Both the position numbers and the translations under genes were made by a program. Positions 17,978 to 26,013 of a stretch of 64,000 nucleotides of DNA are shown one piece after another. This stretch comes from CALOFP01 sp942492635. GTDB taxonomy: Bacteria > UBP6 > UBA1177 > CALOFP01. The stretch lies in contig CALOFP010000003.1 in NCBI GenBank assembly GCA_942492635.1, positions 1,426,001 through 1,490,000 on the forward strand, read 5' to 3'. The stretch's first letter is position 1; each line of letters opens with the position of its first letter. The notes under the pieces were generated by a model. The model did no database searches. It was not told where the DNA came from and saw only the letters and a program-made list of their open reading frames with translations.

Positions 17978-19435
17978 ATGAAGAAAACAGCAATCATGAC
18001 GGCTATTTCAACTCTCTTTTTACTTTTTACCAGCCCAGTCGTTGCGGGCGACTGTTACAAGATGAAGTTATCCGACATGAAAAGCGGTTCCTTGAATCAT
18101 TCCGCCACGACAACAACAACACCGGCTCTGGGATCACCGGAGATTGCAGATGACATTTATATCGGTTTCGCCGGTCCTCAGGAGAAGGGCAAAACATATG
18201 ACCTGACAAGCAATGTCAACAGCACATTTAAAGATTGTAAGCAGTGCTTAATGGTTGTTGTCGACAACACTTACGACACTGTTAGCGATTTCGAAAATCC
18301 AGACACCAACGCCAGGCTCTTTTTTCAGGCAAACGGAACAATTACTCTTACCGATTTTGTTTCCAACGCTCAGGGATATGTTACCGGATCATCAATCGGC
18401 AGCATTAAAAACGTCAAGCTTGTCGAAATTAAAATGAAAAACTGGGACACCTATGAAACCGAACCCGTAGCCAACCCCGAATGCATTGAAATCGAGGATT
18501 ACAGCTGGGACACCTATTGTACACCAAGCTGCGCCGGCAAAATCTGCGGAGACGACGGATGCGGCGGATCCTGCGGATCCTGCGGAAAAGATGAATATTG
18601 CGCCGAAGACGGTGCCAGCTGCAAACCCTACAATTGCAAACAGGTAACCGTAAACGACATAAAAGCCAGCTCAGATCCTCTTATCATTGAATCCTCCAAA
18701 GTATCCGTAGGCGGAGACAAACCCGACCTTTTTGCAATTGAATTATATGATGCAGTTCCGGGAACCTACGATCTCGCATCGGAAGGCAACTCAAACTATG
18801 CTTCCGCTCCACAGGCGATACTTATCTTTGAAGATGAGACAGGAGTTGACGCAGAGGGATATCCCATTTTCTCAAAAACATACTTTCAGAAATCCGGTAC
18901 GCTGACAATCGAAAAAGCCGAGCTTGGCGAGCAGGACGACTACGGTCTCACCCCTCTTAACAGCAAAGCTAAAGGAACATTCAAGAATGTTCGACTTGTT
19001 GAGGTTACCATCGCGGGTGAAGATATGCTGTACGAATCCACTGAACTTCCCGGCGGAAACTGCATCGAAATAAAAGACGGCAGTTTTGATACTTACGACA
19101 CAGGAGATACAGGTGATACCGGAGATACAGGCGATACCGGAGATACAGGCGATACCGGAGATACAGGCGATACCGGAGATACAGGCGATACCGGAGATAC
19201 AGGCGATACCGGAGATACAGGCGATACCGGAGATACAGGCGATACAGGCGATACCGGAGATACAGGCGATACCGGAGATACAGGCGATACCGGAGATACC
19301 GGCGACACCGGCGATACTGGAAATACCGGCGACACTGACGACAGCACATCTGACAGTAACAGTCCCGCAGATAAAACCAGCGACGATGATAACGAGAGCG
19401 ATGATAGCAGCGGATGTTCACTTTTGATGATCTGA
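17978..19435 (+). CDS. secreted two-domain cysteine-rich protein with TGD-repeat linker and Cys-SLLMI tail
   Basis: A 485-residue paralogue of 13182-14594. It has a signal peptide (TAISTLFLLFTSPVVAG), domain 1 (CYKMKLSDMK), the cysteine knot CAGKICGDDGCGGSCGSC and domain 2 (CKQVTVNDIK). The acidic linker is replaced by a long Thr-Gly-Asp repeat encoded by an 18-base tandem repeat. It ends SSGCSLLMI, the same Cys-plus-hydrophobic tail as 13182 and 28132. It follows the Reg_prop-AraC regulator by 188 bases and carries promoter copy B. AAGGAG precedes the ATG. It is probably exported and surface attached, with the linker as a spacer. Biochemical role unknown. Confidence 0.85.
   Translation: MKKTAIMTAISTLFLLFTSPVVAGDCYKMKLSDMKSGSLNHSATTTTTPALGSPEIADDIYIGFAGPQEKGKTYDLTSNVNSTFKDCKQCLMVVVDNTYDTVSDFENPDTNARLFFQANGTITLTDFVSNAQGYVTGSSIGSIKNVKLVEIKMKNWDTYETEPVANPECIEIEDYSWDTYCTPSCAGKICGDDGCGGSCGSCGKDEYCAEDGASCKPYNCKQVTVNDIKASSDPLIIESSKVSVGGDKPDLFAIELYDAVPGTYDLASEGNSNYASAPQAILIFEDETGVDAEGYPIFSKTYFQKSGTLTIEKAELGEQDDYGLTPLNSKAKGTFKNVRLVEVTIAGEDMLYESTELPGGNCIEIKDGSFDTYDTGDTGDTGDTGDTGDTGDTGDTGDTGDTGDTGDTGDTGDTGDTGDTGDTGDTGDTGDTGDTGDTGDTGDTGDTGNTGDTDDSTSDSNSPADKTSDDDNESDDSSGCSLLMI
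19097..19338 (+). repeat. 18-base tandem repeat encoding (Asp-Thr-Gly)n
   Basis: Unit GATACAGGCGATACCGGA repeated about a dozen times in frame, with one 9-base half unit breaking the register near 19248 and degenerate units at both ends. Copy number changes by slippage would lengthen or shorten the linker without a frameshift, because the unit is a multiple of three. Confidence 0.9.
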
Positions 19436-19588
19436 TGACAGCTTTCACTCCTTTTTAGTATTCTCAACTATTTCAGAAAGTTTTATTCCAGAGTCTACTT
19501 TTCGCAACCAACTTTAAATCTAACAAGAACTTCCCTCAAGCCCAGCTCTTAAAAGGGGGGGGAAGTGTCAAAGAGAATGAATAAGGAT

Positions 19589-19610
19589 ATATTGTGCGAA
19601 GCCACAATAT
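19589..19610. repeat. perfect hairpin beside the left end of the IS91-like element
   Basis: ATATTGTG, six-base loop CGAAGC, CACAATAT: a perfect 8-bp stem seven bases outside the proposed left terminal repeat at 19617. It could be a terminator remnant for 17978, or part of the element's subterminal structure. Confidence 0.6.
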
Positions 19611-19901
19611 CATCCGATATTGAACTAGCCCGGAGCGGGTTTACACTACATTAATAGGAAATATATTCTGGATAGAGGTGTCGAAGCCCGACAGTTTCAC
19701 GTCAGCTTTTAGAAAAATGAAGTATCATACTTCGCAAAAGTGATACGATTTTCTACTTAATTGCATCATCTTTTCCCGACTAAACTATCAAGTCTCTTGT
19801 TTTATGATCTTTTTATCCATTTTTTCTCCATAAGACACAGTTATACATTCTTCTTTTATTAAAATGATTTCCAATTTTTCAAAACGTCATATTCGATCTG
19901 C

Positions 19902-20981
19902 TCAAGGCCCGGCACGGATGCTGATAAAAACGCCTGATTCCTGTGGGATGATTGCCTTGAGAACCATTTCCTTTGTGCATGATTTGCATTTGCAGGTCGG
20001 CCGTTTTACTTTTTCTTCCGATCCGGTTATTACGACATTGAGCATGAGTTGAAGTAAGTTCAATTTTTTCTTGGAGTTGCCGTGAAGAAAACCATAATCT
20101 CTGCACCTTCTGAATCCCTTGGGTAGCACATGTTTCAACACAAGGTAGAGAAAGGTTTCGCCGGAAAGAGTACGCGTTTCCTCTTTTTTCGATCCCGAAT
20201 CGGTATAGCGGAATGTTACTTCTCCATTCTCATCCTTAAGAATCCTTTTTTCGGATATGACGCCTCTGTAAAGGTAGCGCGAAAGATACTCTAGGCCAGG
20301 CTGTCCTGTTCCTGTATTCTTTACATCGATAACCCAATCTTTTTTATAAAGATCGACGGGGATTTCCATCTCTTTTTCTTTCATTAATGCAATCAGTTTG
20401 CCTCTGAAAAGCAAAGAAAGAACCTTTGCAGGCATGAGATACTTTCCCTTTTTCTCTTTCCATGCTCTGCCGTTTTCGCAGATGGCTCCTGACGGCACGA
20501 TGTAGTGGATGTGCGGATGGTAATTGAGTCGCCTGCTGTTGCTGTGGAAAACACCGGTAAAACCGATCTCTCCGCCCAGATGTTTCTTGTTCGCTGCCAG
20601 CTGCTTCATCGCCTCGGCGGAAGCCTTGAACATCATGTCGTAGAATTGGCGGCCGTGCCTCATCGCGATTACATGCAGTTCCGCCGGAATTGTAAACGTG
20701 ACCATGAAGTATTTCACAGGCAACAGTTTCGCCTTCTGTTTCTCCAACCATTCCGTGGTCAGATGGTTCTGGCAACGGGGACAGCTTCTGTGACCACACG
20801 ACTGGTAAACCTGCCGTTCGGCTCCGCACGCAGGACAGCTGTAAAGCAGCTCGCCGGAGGCCGCGGTGCGGCACTCCTGTATTCTGCGCATCGCCGTAAA
20901 ACACTCCGGACGCAGTATTTCGCCAAACGTTTCCAATGTCTTCGCGCCGTGATTTTCAAATACGTTGGCGAGTGCAATCAT
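19902..20981 (-). CDS. tnpA: IS91-family HUH transposase
   Basis: A 359-residue rolling-circle transposase. The N-terminal zinc-binding segment has four cysteines around CPACGAERQVY and a second CPRCQNH. The HUH metal-binding motif is seen in LNYHPHIHYIVPSG. The nicking-tyrosine region is EYLSRYLYRGVISEKR, with two tyrosines four residues apart. It nicks one strand at the element end and transposes by rolling circle. It starts with an ATG overlapping the recombinase stop codon (ATGA), so translation is coupled. Length is close to the usual family size of 350-400 and nothing looks broken, so activity is plausible. Confidence 0.9.
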   Translation of the reverse strand: MIALANVFENHGAKTLETFGEILRPECFTAMRRIQECRTAASGELLYSCPACGAERQVYQSCGHRSCPRCQNHLTTEWLEKQKAKLLPVKYFMVTFTIPAELHVIAMRHGRQFYDMMFKASAEAMKQLAANKKHLGGEIGFTGVFHSNSRRLNYHPHIHYIVPSGAICENGRAWKEKKGKYLMPAKVLSLLFRGKLIALMKEKEMEIPVDLYKKDWVIDVKNTGTGQPGLEYLSRYLYRGVISEKRILKDENGEVTFRYTDSGSKKEETRTLSGETFLYLVLKHVLPKGFRRCRDYGFLHGNSKKKLNLLQLMLNVVITGSEEKVKRPTCKCKSCTKEMVLKAIIPQESGVFISIRAGP

Positions 20982-21880
20982 TTTGTAATTTCCGAATAAA
21001 CAGCTGAAATTATCTGTTCGATAACGTTATCCGCGTTTTGACCGGCTTCTTTTGTGATCTGCAGGTAGTTGAGTGTGGTTATTACACTTGAATGTCCCAT
21101 GTTCGCCTTTATCTGAGGGATGGTAAGACCTGCCTCAAGAAGGTGAGTCGCATAGCAGTGCCTGAGGGAATGAGTGGTGATCTTTTTTTTAATTCCGACT
21201 TCCTCGACAGCCTTCCTGATTGCCGATTGAACAGAATATGGTGTCATATGGCGATCGGTATTTCTTATCCGTTTCGGGTCACCCATCAGAAGAGGAAATA
21301 GAAGGTTCCGGTTTCTATGGGTTTTCCAATAGTCACGAAGGATTTCGAGAGTCGGTTCAGGCAGCGGAACATAGCGATCCTTGTTTCTCTTGCTGCAGCG
21401 GATGTGAACGAACATACGGTCGCTGTCGATATCTCCACATCTTAGATTCAGCGCTTCTGAAATTCGAAGCCCCATGCTGTATATTGTAAAAAACAGGGCT
21501 CTGTAGCATGGTTTTCGGAACGATTTTAAAAGTTCCGTTGTCTCACGAAGACTGAGAACATCAGGGAGAGTTCTGAAATTCTGAGGCTTTACGATTTTGT
21601 CCCAATCAAGCGGTTTTTCAATGACGAATTTCCAGAAAAACTTAACGGCACATAGTTCTGTGTTGACCTTTCCCCATGAAAAATTATCGATCATTTGACC
21701 AAAGTAACGCTTCATGTCGTTTCTTTTAAGGTCGATAATCGAATAGTCGAAAAATTCCGCGAACCTGCGTACCGCTCTGCTGTAGGCGGCAATAGTAGTT
21801 TCTACCTTACCCTGTAACTTGAGATTTTCCTGGTAAAGTGAATAAAGATGGTCGAATTCTTGTGCGTTTGATTTCTGCAT
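20978..21880 (-). CDS. tyrosine recombinase/integrase of the IS91-like element
   Basis: A 300-residue phage-integrase-family protein with an N-terminal SAM-like DNA-binding domain (about 10-95). The catalytic set is visible: Arg in SMGLRISEALNLR, Lys near RCSKRNKDRYVP, HxxR in THSLRHCYATHL, and His plus nucleophile Tyr in MGHSSVITTLNYLQI. Such genes commonly precede IS91-type transposases and may resolve circular or multimeric transposition products. It is encoded first in the element, with the transposase directly coupled behind. The ATG at 21880 has GGAG about 8 bases upstream on the minus strand. Confidence 0.9.
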   Translation of the reverse strand: MQKSNAQEFDHLYSLYQENLKLQGKVETTIAAYSRAVRRFAEFFDYSIIDLKRNDMKRYFGQMIDNFSWGKVNTELCAVKFFWKFVIEKPLDWDKIVKPQNFRTLPDVLSLRETTELLKSFRKPCYRALFFTIYSMGLRISEALNLRCGDIDSDRMFVHIRCSKRNKDRYVPLPEPTLEILRDYWKTHRNRNLLFPLLMGDPKRIRNTDRHMTPYSVQSAIRKAVEEVGIKKKITTHSLRHCYATHLLEAGLTIPQIKANMGHSSVITTLNYLQITKEAGQNADNVIEQIISAVYSEITK

Positions 21881-21904
21881 GATATAACTCCATTCCTTGT
21901 AATG

Positions 21905-21927
21905 GTGGTGTTCCCCGTGAACACCAC
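21905..21927. repeat. 9-bp hairpin upstream of the recombinase
   Basis: GTGGTGTTC, loop CCCGT, GAACACCAC. On the plus strand it is followed by TCTTTTT, so it looks like an intrinsic terminator that would block outside transcription entering the element. It may also be a recombinase binding site, as it lies in the 5' leader of the recombinase. Confidence 0.55.
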
Positions 21928-22129
21928 TCTTTTTCCATAAAGTTATATCTATTCTTGAATTTGTTTCAGAAAACTGCCGCGGAGCGGCTTAGTTCAATAT
22001 TGAATTCTCTTTAATTTTCATTTTCCCATTATTGCAAATATTTTGACAGAAACAGCTCCAATTAGTAACTTTCTATAGGTCTTGCAAAAGGAACTACTTA
22101 TTATTTGAAACAAATTGAGGTTTATGACC

Positions 22130-23110
22130 ATGAAAAAACTTCTCTTTTTACTTTGCCTATTTGCAATTGCAGGGTGTGCGACAACCGCGGCACCTGATTC
22201 AAAAAAAGAGACTCATAAGAATGAAGAGACTATCTTAGAAAAAAATGATGAGGCAATATCCGTAAAAGATGACCCTCACAAAAAACCCTCATCAATAAAA
22301 AAGGCTGATGAATATGCAGGTAAATACATAATTACTGACAAAATTTTTCTCAAAGTAATCAAAAAAGGCAATCGTCTCTTTGTACGGAACGAGGAAGGCG
22401 GTGAATTTGAAATTGAGAAAGAAAAGGAAGACGGATTTCACAATAAAAAAGTTAATTTCACCATAAATTTCGATAGAAATCCGAAAGGAAAAATTTTTAA
22501 GCTCATTCTGGGGATGGGCGGAAGGAAATTTCCCTACTTCAGGCAGCCTGAGGAGATCCATCTTGATGATAAAATCATGAAAAAGTACGCCGGAAAGTAC
22601 TCCTCATCCCCCTACTCTCTTGTGGAGATAAGTTACAATGAGGGAAAACTCTTCTACTCAAAAAACAATGGCCGGAAATTACGGATTTTTCCAGAGAAGA
22701 GCAACAGATTCTTTTTCAAAATCAACAATGTTTCGATCATCTTCGTAGAAAACGAGAAGGGTGAGGTCACACATTTCATCAACGACAACCATTTCCGGCA
22801 GAAAAAAGTGATGCGGATGGCCGAGAGTTTTGAAAGGGAAGAAAGAACAGCGGTTGAGTTCGACCACACACACTTTGAAAAATTTTCCGGCAATTACGGT
22901 TGTCCCGGAAATCTTGTACTTGCTGCCGTAAAAAAGGAAGGTAAGTTTTTCATCACATCCAGCAAAGGTACTTTTGTTGAGATTTTCCCATCAAGTGCCA
23001 ACTCATTTTTCGCAAAATCAGAGGACATCACATTCTCATTCAACCACGAGAAGAACCAAATGACGGTGGATGAAGAGGGCGAAAAAGTCCTCTGCATCAA
23101 GAAAAACTAG
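22130..23110 (+). CDS. lipoprotein with three DUF3471-like beta domains
   Basis: A 326-residue lipoprotein (signal LLFLLCLFAIAGC; Cys 17). After a charged linker come three copies of a beta-rich domain, opening YAGKYIITDK, YAGKYSSSPYSL and FSGNYGCPGNLV. Each continues with a Gly-rich turn (EGKLFYS, EGKFFIT) and a Phe-rich strand (NRFFFK, NSFFAK). This is the pattern of DUF3471-type domains found at the C-terminus of beta-lactamase-like proteins. No catalytic domain is attached. I chose the ATG at 22130 because the TGAGG site is 9 bases upstream and the signal peptide starts there. Just outside the IS91-like element. Function unknown. Confidence 0.75.
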   Translation: MKKLLFLLCLFAIAGCATTAAPDSKKETHKNEETILEKNDEAISVKDDPHKKPSSIKKADEYAGKYIITDKIFLKVIKKGNRLFVRNEEGGEFEIEKEKEDGFHNKKVNFTINFDRNPKGKIFKLILGMGGRKFPYFRQPEEIHLDDKIMKKYAGKYSSSPYSLVEISYNEGKLFYSKNNGRKLRIFPEKSNRFFFKINNVSIIFVENEKGEVTHFINDNHFRQKKVMRMAESFEREERTAVEFDHTHFEKFSGNYGCPGNLVLAAVKKEGKFFITSSKGTFVEIFPSSANSFFAKSEDITFSFNHEKNQMTVDEEGEKVLCIKKN

Positions 23111-23224
23111 CCCTCTATTTTCATTAACCTTTAGTCAATCAACGTTTTTTATATTCATTATTGTTTGTTCGCGGCTGAAATTTCCCGCATTTGGATTTAT
23201 GAATTTTCGACTATTTCCAGTTAG

Positions 23225-23647
23225 TTAATCACCGAGAGCCTGGCGGATATCCATTGCGTGCTCCTGCTCGGTTGCAAGGATATTTCTCAGGTGCTGTGCG
23301 AGTGCATACTCTTTCAACTCTTCAGCCTGCTCAATCCTCAATTTATATCGTTTTATCGCATCCTCCTCGCCTTCAAGATCCTGCTTGAGCATTGTGACGG
23401 GCTCGTCGGAAGTGTAGATGTCACCGATATTAACGGTCGGTTTTCCACCGAGAAAATCGATCTGGTCGGCAAGTATCATCGCATGCTGGATCTCTTCATT
23501 GGCATGAATTTTAAGCTCCTTAATAATGTCACCGAAAGAAGCACCGGTCATTACAGCCGAATGGTTGATGTACTGAACGGCTGCCGAATACTCCAGCTCA
23601 AGATCGTGATTTAAAAGACTGATTAATGTGTCCATGTTAATTGTCAT
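23225..23647 (-). CDS. ferritin-like/bacterioferritin-type diiron protein
   Basis: A 140-residue four-helix bundle. The diiron ligands are recognisable: Glu in DLELEYSAAVQYINH, ExxH in HANEEIQHAMILADQI, Glu in DLEGEEDAIKRYKLRI, and a second ExxH in LATEQEHAMDIRQAL. Ferritin-like proteins store iron or scavenge peroxide. It is shorter than classical bacterioferritin (about 158) and lacks an obvious haem Met, so storage as a 24-mer is not assured. Two adjacent ATGs (23650 and 23647) follow GGAGGG; the second has better spacing. No operon partner. Confidence 0.85.
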   Translation of the reverse strand: MTINMDTLISLLNHDLELEYSAAVQYINHSAVMTGASFGDIIKELKIHANEEIQHAMILADQIDFLGGKPTVNIGDIYTSDEPVTMLKQDLEGEEDAIKRYKLRIEQAEELKEYALAQHLRNILATEQEHAMDIRQALGD

Positions 23648-23650
23648 CAT

Positions 23651-24330
23651 TCCCTCCTTGCATCATATTTCATTGGTTACATATTCAATCTGTATTTTAT
23701 TGTTATCGTTGTCAAGATTTTTCACTTCACTAAACTTTAGAAAAACAAATCTTGATCAGCTTTATTATCAGCGGGTTACACTTTTCAAAACCGTTGGACA
23801 CTACTTTTCCTGATTGGTACAGAGGTAATATTTCCCTTTATTTTCCCAATAGTTACGCAACAACAACATATTGTTTGCAGTTTAACCGATTTGTCATTAA
23901 ATCCTCTTTCTATTGCTGCAGTTAAAAGAATTTCAAGTTTCTCAAAAAAATTCTATTTGATGTACACTTTGTTTTTTGAGTGAGTTATTCATTACCGACA
24001 GCTGCTGCTTTCTGAAAAATAGTCAATTTTTTTCAGGTAATCTGATGAAAAATTGTTTTTTCCGTCATCATGGATTGTTGCTGAGGCAGTAATTTTCTTA
24101 TTAAAGATGAATTTTCACTTTTTTGCGACTAGAATTATTTGATTCTGCTGTTCAAACGAGTTAATTGGCTGTAGAAAAATTTTTCGTCCGCCGAATTTTC
24201 GATGAGACGGCACAAGAATCTTTTCCAGACAACAGCTTGTTATTACTGTTGGGTTTCAGGATGTTTGATCTATGACGAAAAAACATTTTTCGACCCTTAA
24301 AAAAAAGTTTGCGAAAACGAACTTCAGGTG
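23651..24330. other. long AT-rich intergenic region
   Basis: About 680 bases without a convincing gene. A weak 9-bp inverted repeat of CTCAAAAAA (23941-23949) and TTTTTTGAG (23972-23980) is present but of low complexity. The right edge holds the DUF134 promoter described separately. The length would fit an unrecognised small RNA or decayed gene, which I cannot show. Confidence 0.4.
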
Positions 24331-24358
24331 TTGACAGTTTTGCACATATGTGCATAAT
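24331..24358 (+). promoter_or_regulatory. promoter with palindromic operator in the spacer (DUF134/MinD operon)
   Basis: TTGACA (24331-24336), a 16-base spacer and CATAAT (24353-24358). The spacer contains TGCACATATGTGCA (24341-24354), a perfect 14-bp palindrome reaching into the -10 element. A repressor bound there would block RNA polymerase. The first gene encodes a helix-turn-helix protein of the DUF134 family, so self-regulation is the simplest model. Confidence 0.75.
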
Positions 24359-24380
24359 CAAGAAATAGAGAGGAGGAAAT

Positions 24381-24827
24381 ATGCCGAGACCGAAAAAGGC
24401 CAGAGGGGTCCGAAGACCACCCATTTTTTCAAAATTCAAGCCGGCGGGAGTAAAGGGATGCAGTTTGGATCAGGTACAACTCTCGCTTGATGAGTATGAA
24501 GCCATAAGACTTTGTGATTATGAGGGGTTGGACCACGCTGGAGCAGCAGATGAAATGGGAATTTCCCGATCAACCTTCAGCCGTCTTATTGAAAAGGCGC
24601 GAAGTAAACTTGCCGGTTTTCTCATTGAAGGAAAAGTTCTTTCCATTGAAGGAGGTGACATTCACTTCCATGAAAATGTTTTTGTCTGCTCAAACTGCCA
24701 AAAGGTATTCCATGGAGACCTCGATAATGGAGTTAGGAAGTGTCCGGAATGTGGATCAACGGACATCACCGAACACGCCGGCAGATTCGGCCACGGCAGA
24801 TGTTGTCGTGAACACTGGAAAAAATGA
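24381..24827 (+). CDS. DUF134-family DNA-binding protein with C-terminal zinc ribbon
   Basis: A 148-residue protein opening MPRPKKARGVRRPPI and continuing SLDEYEAIRLCDYEGLDHAGAAD, the hallmark of DUF134. A sigma-factor-like helix-turn-helix follows (EMGISRSTFSRLIEKARSKL). It ends with a zinc ribbon: CSNCQKVF then CPECGS, plus a His/Cys-rich tail (HGRCCREHW). It is the first gene of a six-gene cluster with DUF5320, two MinD/ferredoxin ATPases and two NifX-like proteins. It is the probable regulator, acting on the palindrome at 24341-24354. GGAGG precedes the ATG. Its stop overlaps the next reading frame. The metal or redox signal is not known. Confidence 0.9.
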   Translation: MPRPKKARGVRRPPIFSKFKPAGVKGCSLDQVQLSLDEYEAIRLCDYEGLDHAGAADEMGISRSTFSRLIEKARSKLAGFLIEGKVLSIEGGDIHFHENVFVCSNCQKVFHGDLDNGVRKCPECGSTDITEHAGRFGHGRCCREHWKK

Positions 24828-24838
24828 AGGAGGTAGTC

Positions 24839-25144
24839 ATGCCTGGAAGAGATGGAAGAGGACCGCTCGGTGAAGGACCGATGACGGGAAGAGGTTTTGG
24901 AACATGCGAGATCGATTCCCGTGAAAACCCCGTTGAAACCGGATTTTTCAAAGGTCTCGGAAGAGGCCGCGGAAGAGGTAGAGGTTTCGGACGCGTAAAC
25001 GGAGTGAGATTCGGAAAAGGAGCCGGATTCGGCGGCAGAGGCTACGGTGTGTCGAGCGAAATCGGCGTGAAGGAGTTGATTGAAAACGTTGAAAAGCGTC
25101 TCGACGCAATTGAAAAGATACTGGAAGCCGGAGATAGAGCATGA
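24839..25144 (+). CDS. DUF5320 Gly/Arg-rich protein
   Basis: A 101-residue protein with the family opening MPGRDGRGPLGEGPMTGRG. A central Gly-Arg-Phe low-complexity stretch follows, then a C-terminal helix (GVKELIENVEKRLDAIEKIL) that is probably a coiled coil. DUF5320 proteins are regularly encoded with DUF134, MinD/ferredoxin ATPases and NifX-like proteins in anaerobes; their role is unknown. The ATG at 24839 has AAGGAGG four bases upstream; an in-frame ATG at 24824 overlaps the previous stop and lies before the ribosome site. The C-terminal TGA overlaps the next ATG (ATGA). Confidence 0.85.
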   Translation: MPGRDGRGPLGEGPMTGRGFGTCEIDSRENPVETGFFKGLGRGRGRGRGFGRVNGVRFGKGAGFGGRGYGVSSEIGVKELIENVEKRLDAIEKILEAGDRA

Positions 25145-26013
25145 AAATCGCCATTGCGAGCGGAAAGGGGGGGACAGGTAAAACCACCCTTTCGACGAAT
25201 CTCGCGGCTTTTGCCGCGGAGGAACTCGAAAGAACGGTAGTACTTGCCGATCTTGATGTGGAGGAGCCCAATTCATGGCTCTTCCTCAAAGGTGAGGAAC
25301 TGGAATCATTCGAATCTTTCGTCAAGGTTCCCACATGGAAAGAGGAGAACTGTACACACTGCGGAAAGTGCGCGACTCTCTGCAACTTCAGTGCAATCGT
25401 GAAACTTCCGAACAACGTCCTGCTTTTCCCCGAGTTGTGTCACAGCTGTTTCGCCTGCAGCGAACTCTGTCCCTTGGACGCGCTTCCGATGGTAGACAAG
25501 AGGGTGGGAACTGTTGCTCACAGAAAAACAGAACTATTCGATTTTGTTGACGGAACACTCGATATCGGTATCGAGAAATCCGTGCCTCTGATAAAGGAAG
25601 TCAAATCATTCGTCAAGAAGATAGCTCCCGAAAATTCGATCACCCTTTTCGACAGCCCTCCGGGAACAAGCTGCCCCGTGATCGAAGCGGTCAAGGATGT
25701 GGATTTCGTCGTTCTCGTAACCGAACCCACACCCTTCGGACTTCACGATCTCAAGCTTGCCGTGGATACGATAAGAACACTGGGACGCAGTTTCGGCGTG
25801 GTCGTAAACCGTTTCGGAATTGGCAACGACGATGTTCTCACCTATCTCGAAGGTGAAAGAATTCCGCTCCTCGGCACCGTGAAAAACGACCGGAAGGCCG
25901 CCGAACTCTACTCCAGGGGAGAGCTTCTCTTCAGGGAAATTCCTGAAAAAAGAGAGGAGTTCCGAACAATTTTTTCAAATCTTTTAAAAGAGATCGGGGA
26001 GGCTTCGGAATGA
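25141..26013 (+). CDS. MinD/Mrp-family ATPase with inserted 4Fe-4S ferredoxin domain (first copy)
   Basis: A 290-residue P-loop ATPase: Walker A ASGKGGTGKTT at the N-terminus, and switch/Walker B region LFDSPPGTSCPV. A two-cluster ferredoxin insert (about 62-105) has CTHCGKCATLC and CHSCFACSELCP, enough cysteines for two 4Fe-4S clusters. It is a member of the MinD-superfamily ATPases with an inserted ferredoxin, encoded as tandem pairs in many anaerobes. The proposed role is assembly or transfer of metal clusters, as in the orange-protein (ORP) clusters of Desulfovibrio. It overlaps both neighbours by 4 bases, so tightly coupled translation is expected. Confidence 0.9.
   Translation: MKIAIASGKGGTGKTTLSTNLAAFAAEELERTVVLADLDVEEPNSWLFLKGEELESFESFVKVPTWKEENCTHCGKCATLCNFSAIVKLPNNVLLFPELCHSCFACSELCPLDALPMVDKRVGTVAHRKTELFDFVDGTLDIGIEKSVPLIKEVKSFVKKIAPENSITLFDSPPGTSCPVIEAVKDVDFVVLVTEPTPFGLHDLKLAVDTIRTLGRSFGVVVNRFGIGNDDVLTYLEGERIPLLGTVKNDRKAAELYSRGELLFREIPEKREEFRTIFSNLLKEIGEASE

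Larger units (their letters stand above)
19617..21999 (-). mobile_element. IS91-like transposon with accessory tyrosine recombinase
   Basis: Both genes inside are on the minus strand and overlap by 4 bases. The ends match as inverted repeats: left ATATTGAACTAGCC (19617-19630), right GGCTTAGTTCAATAT (21985-21999), which reversed reads ATATTGAACTAAGCC. Each is followed inward by a small GC-rich hairpin: CCCG-GAG-CGGG at 19629-19639 and GCCGC-GGA-GCGGC at 21975-21987. IS91-family elements have hairpin-bearing ends and insert next to GAAC/CAAG tetramers; GAAC is present in both ends. The exact boundaries are inferred; no target duplication is expected for this rolling-circle family. It appears intact, since both open frames have their catalytic residues. 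Confidence 0.75.

Noticed and set aside
19005..19467. Long open frames in other frames over the TGD repeat
   Set aside because: The 18-base repeat keeps several frames open; only the frame with the signal peptide and conserved domains is a gene.
24161..24439. 92-residue minus-strand open frame over the DUF134 promoter
   Set aside because: It overlaps the DUF134 gene start and the promoter with its operator; no supporting signals.
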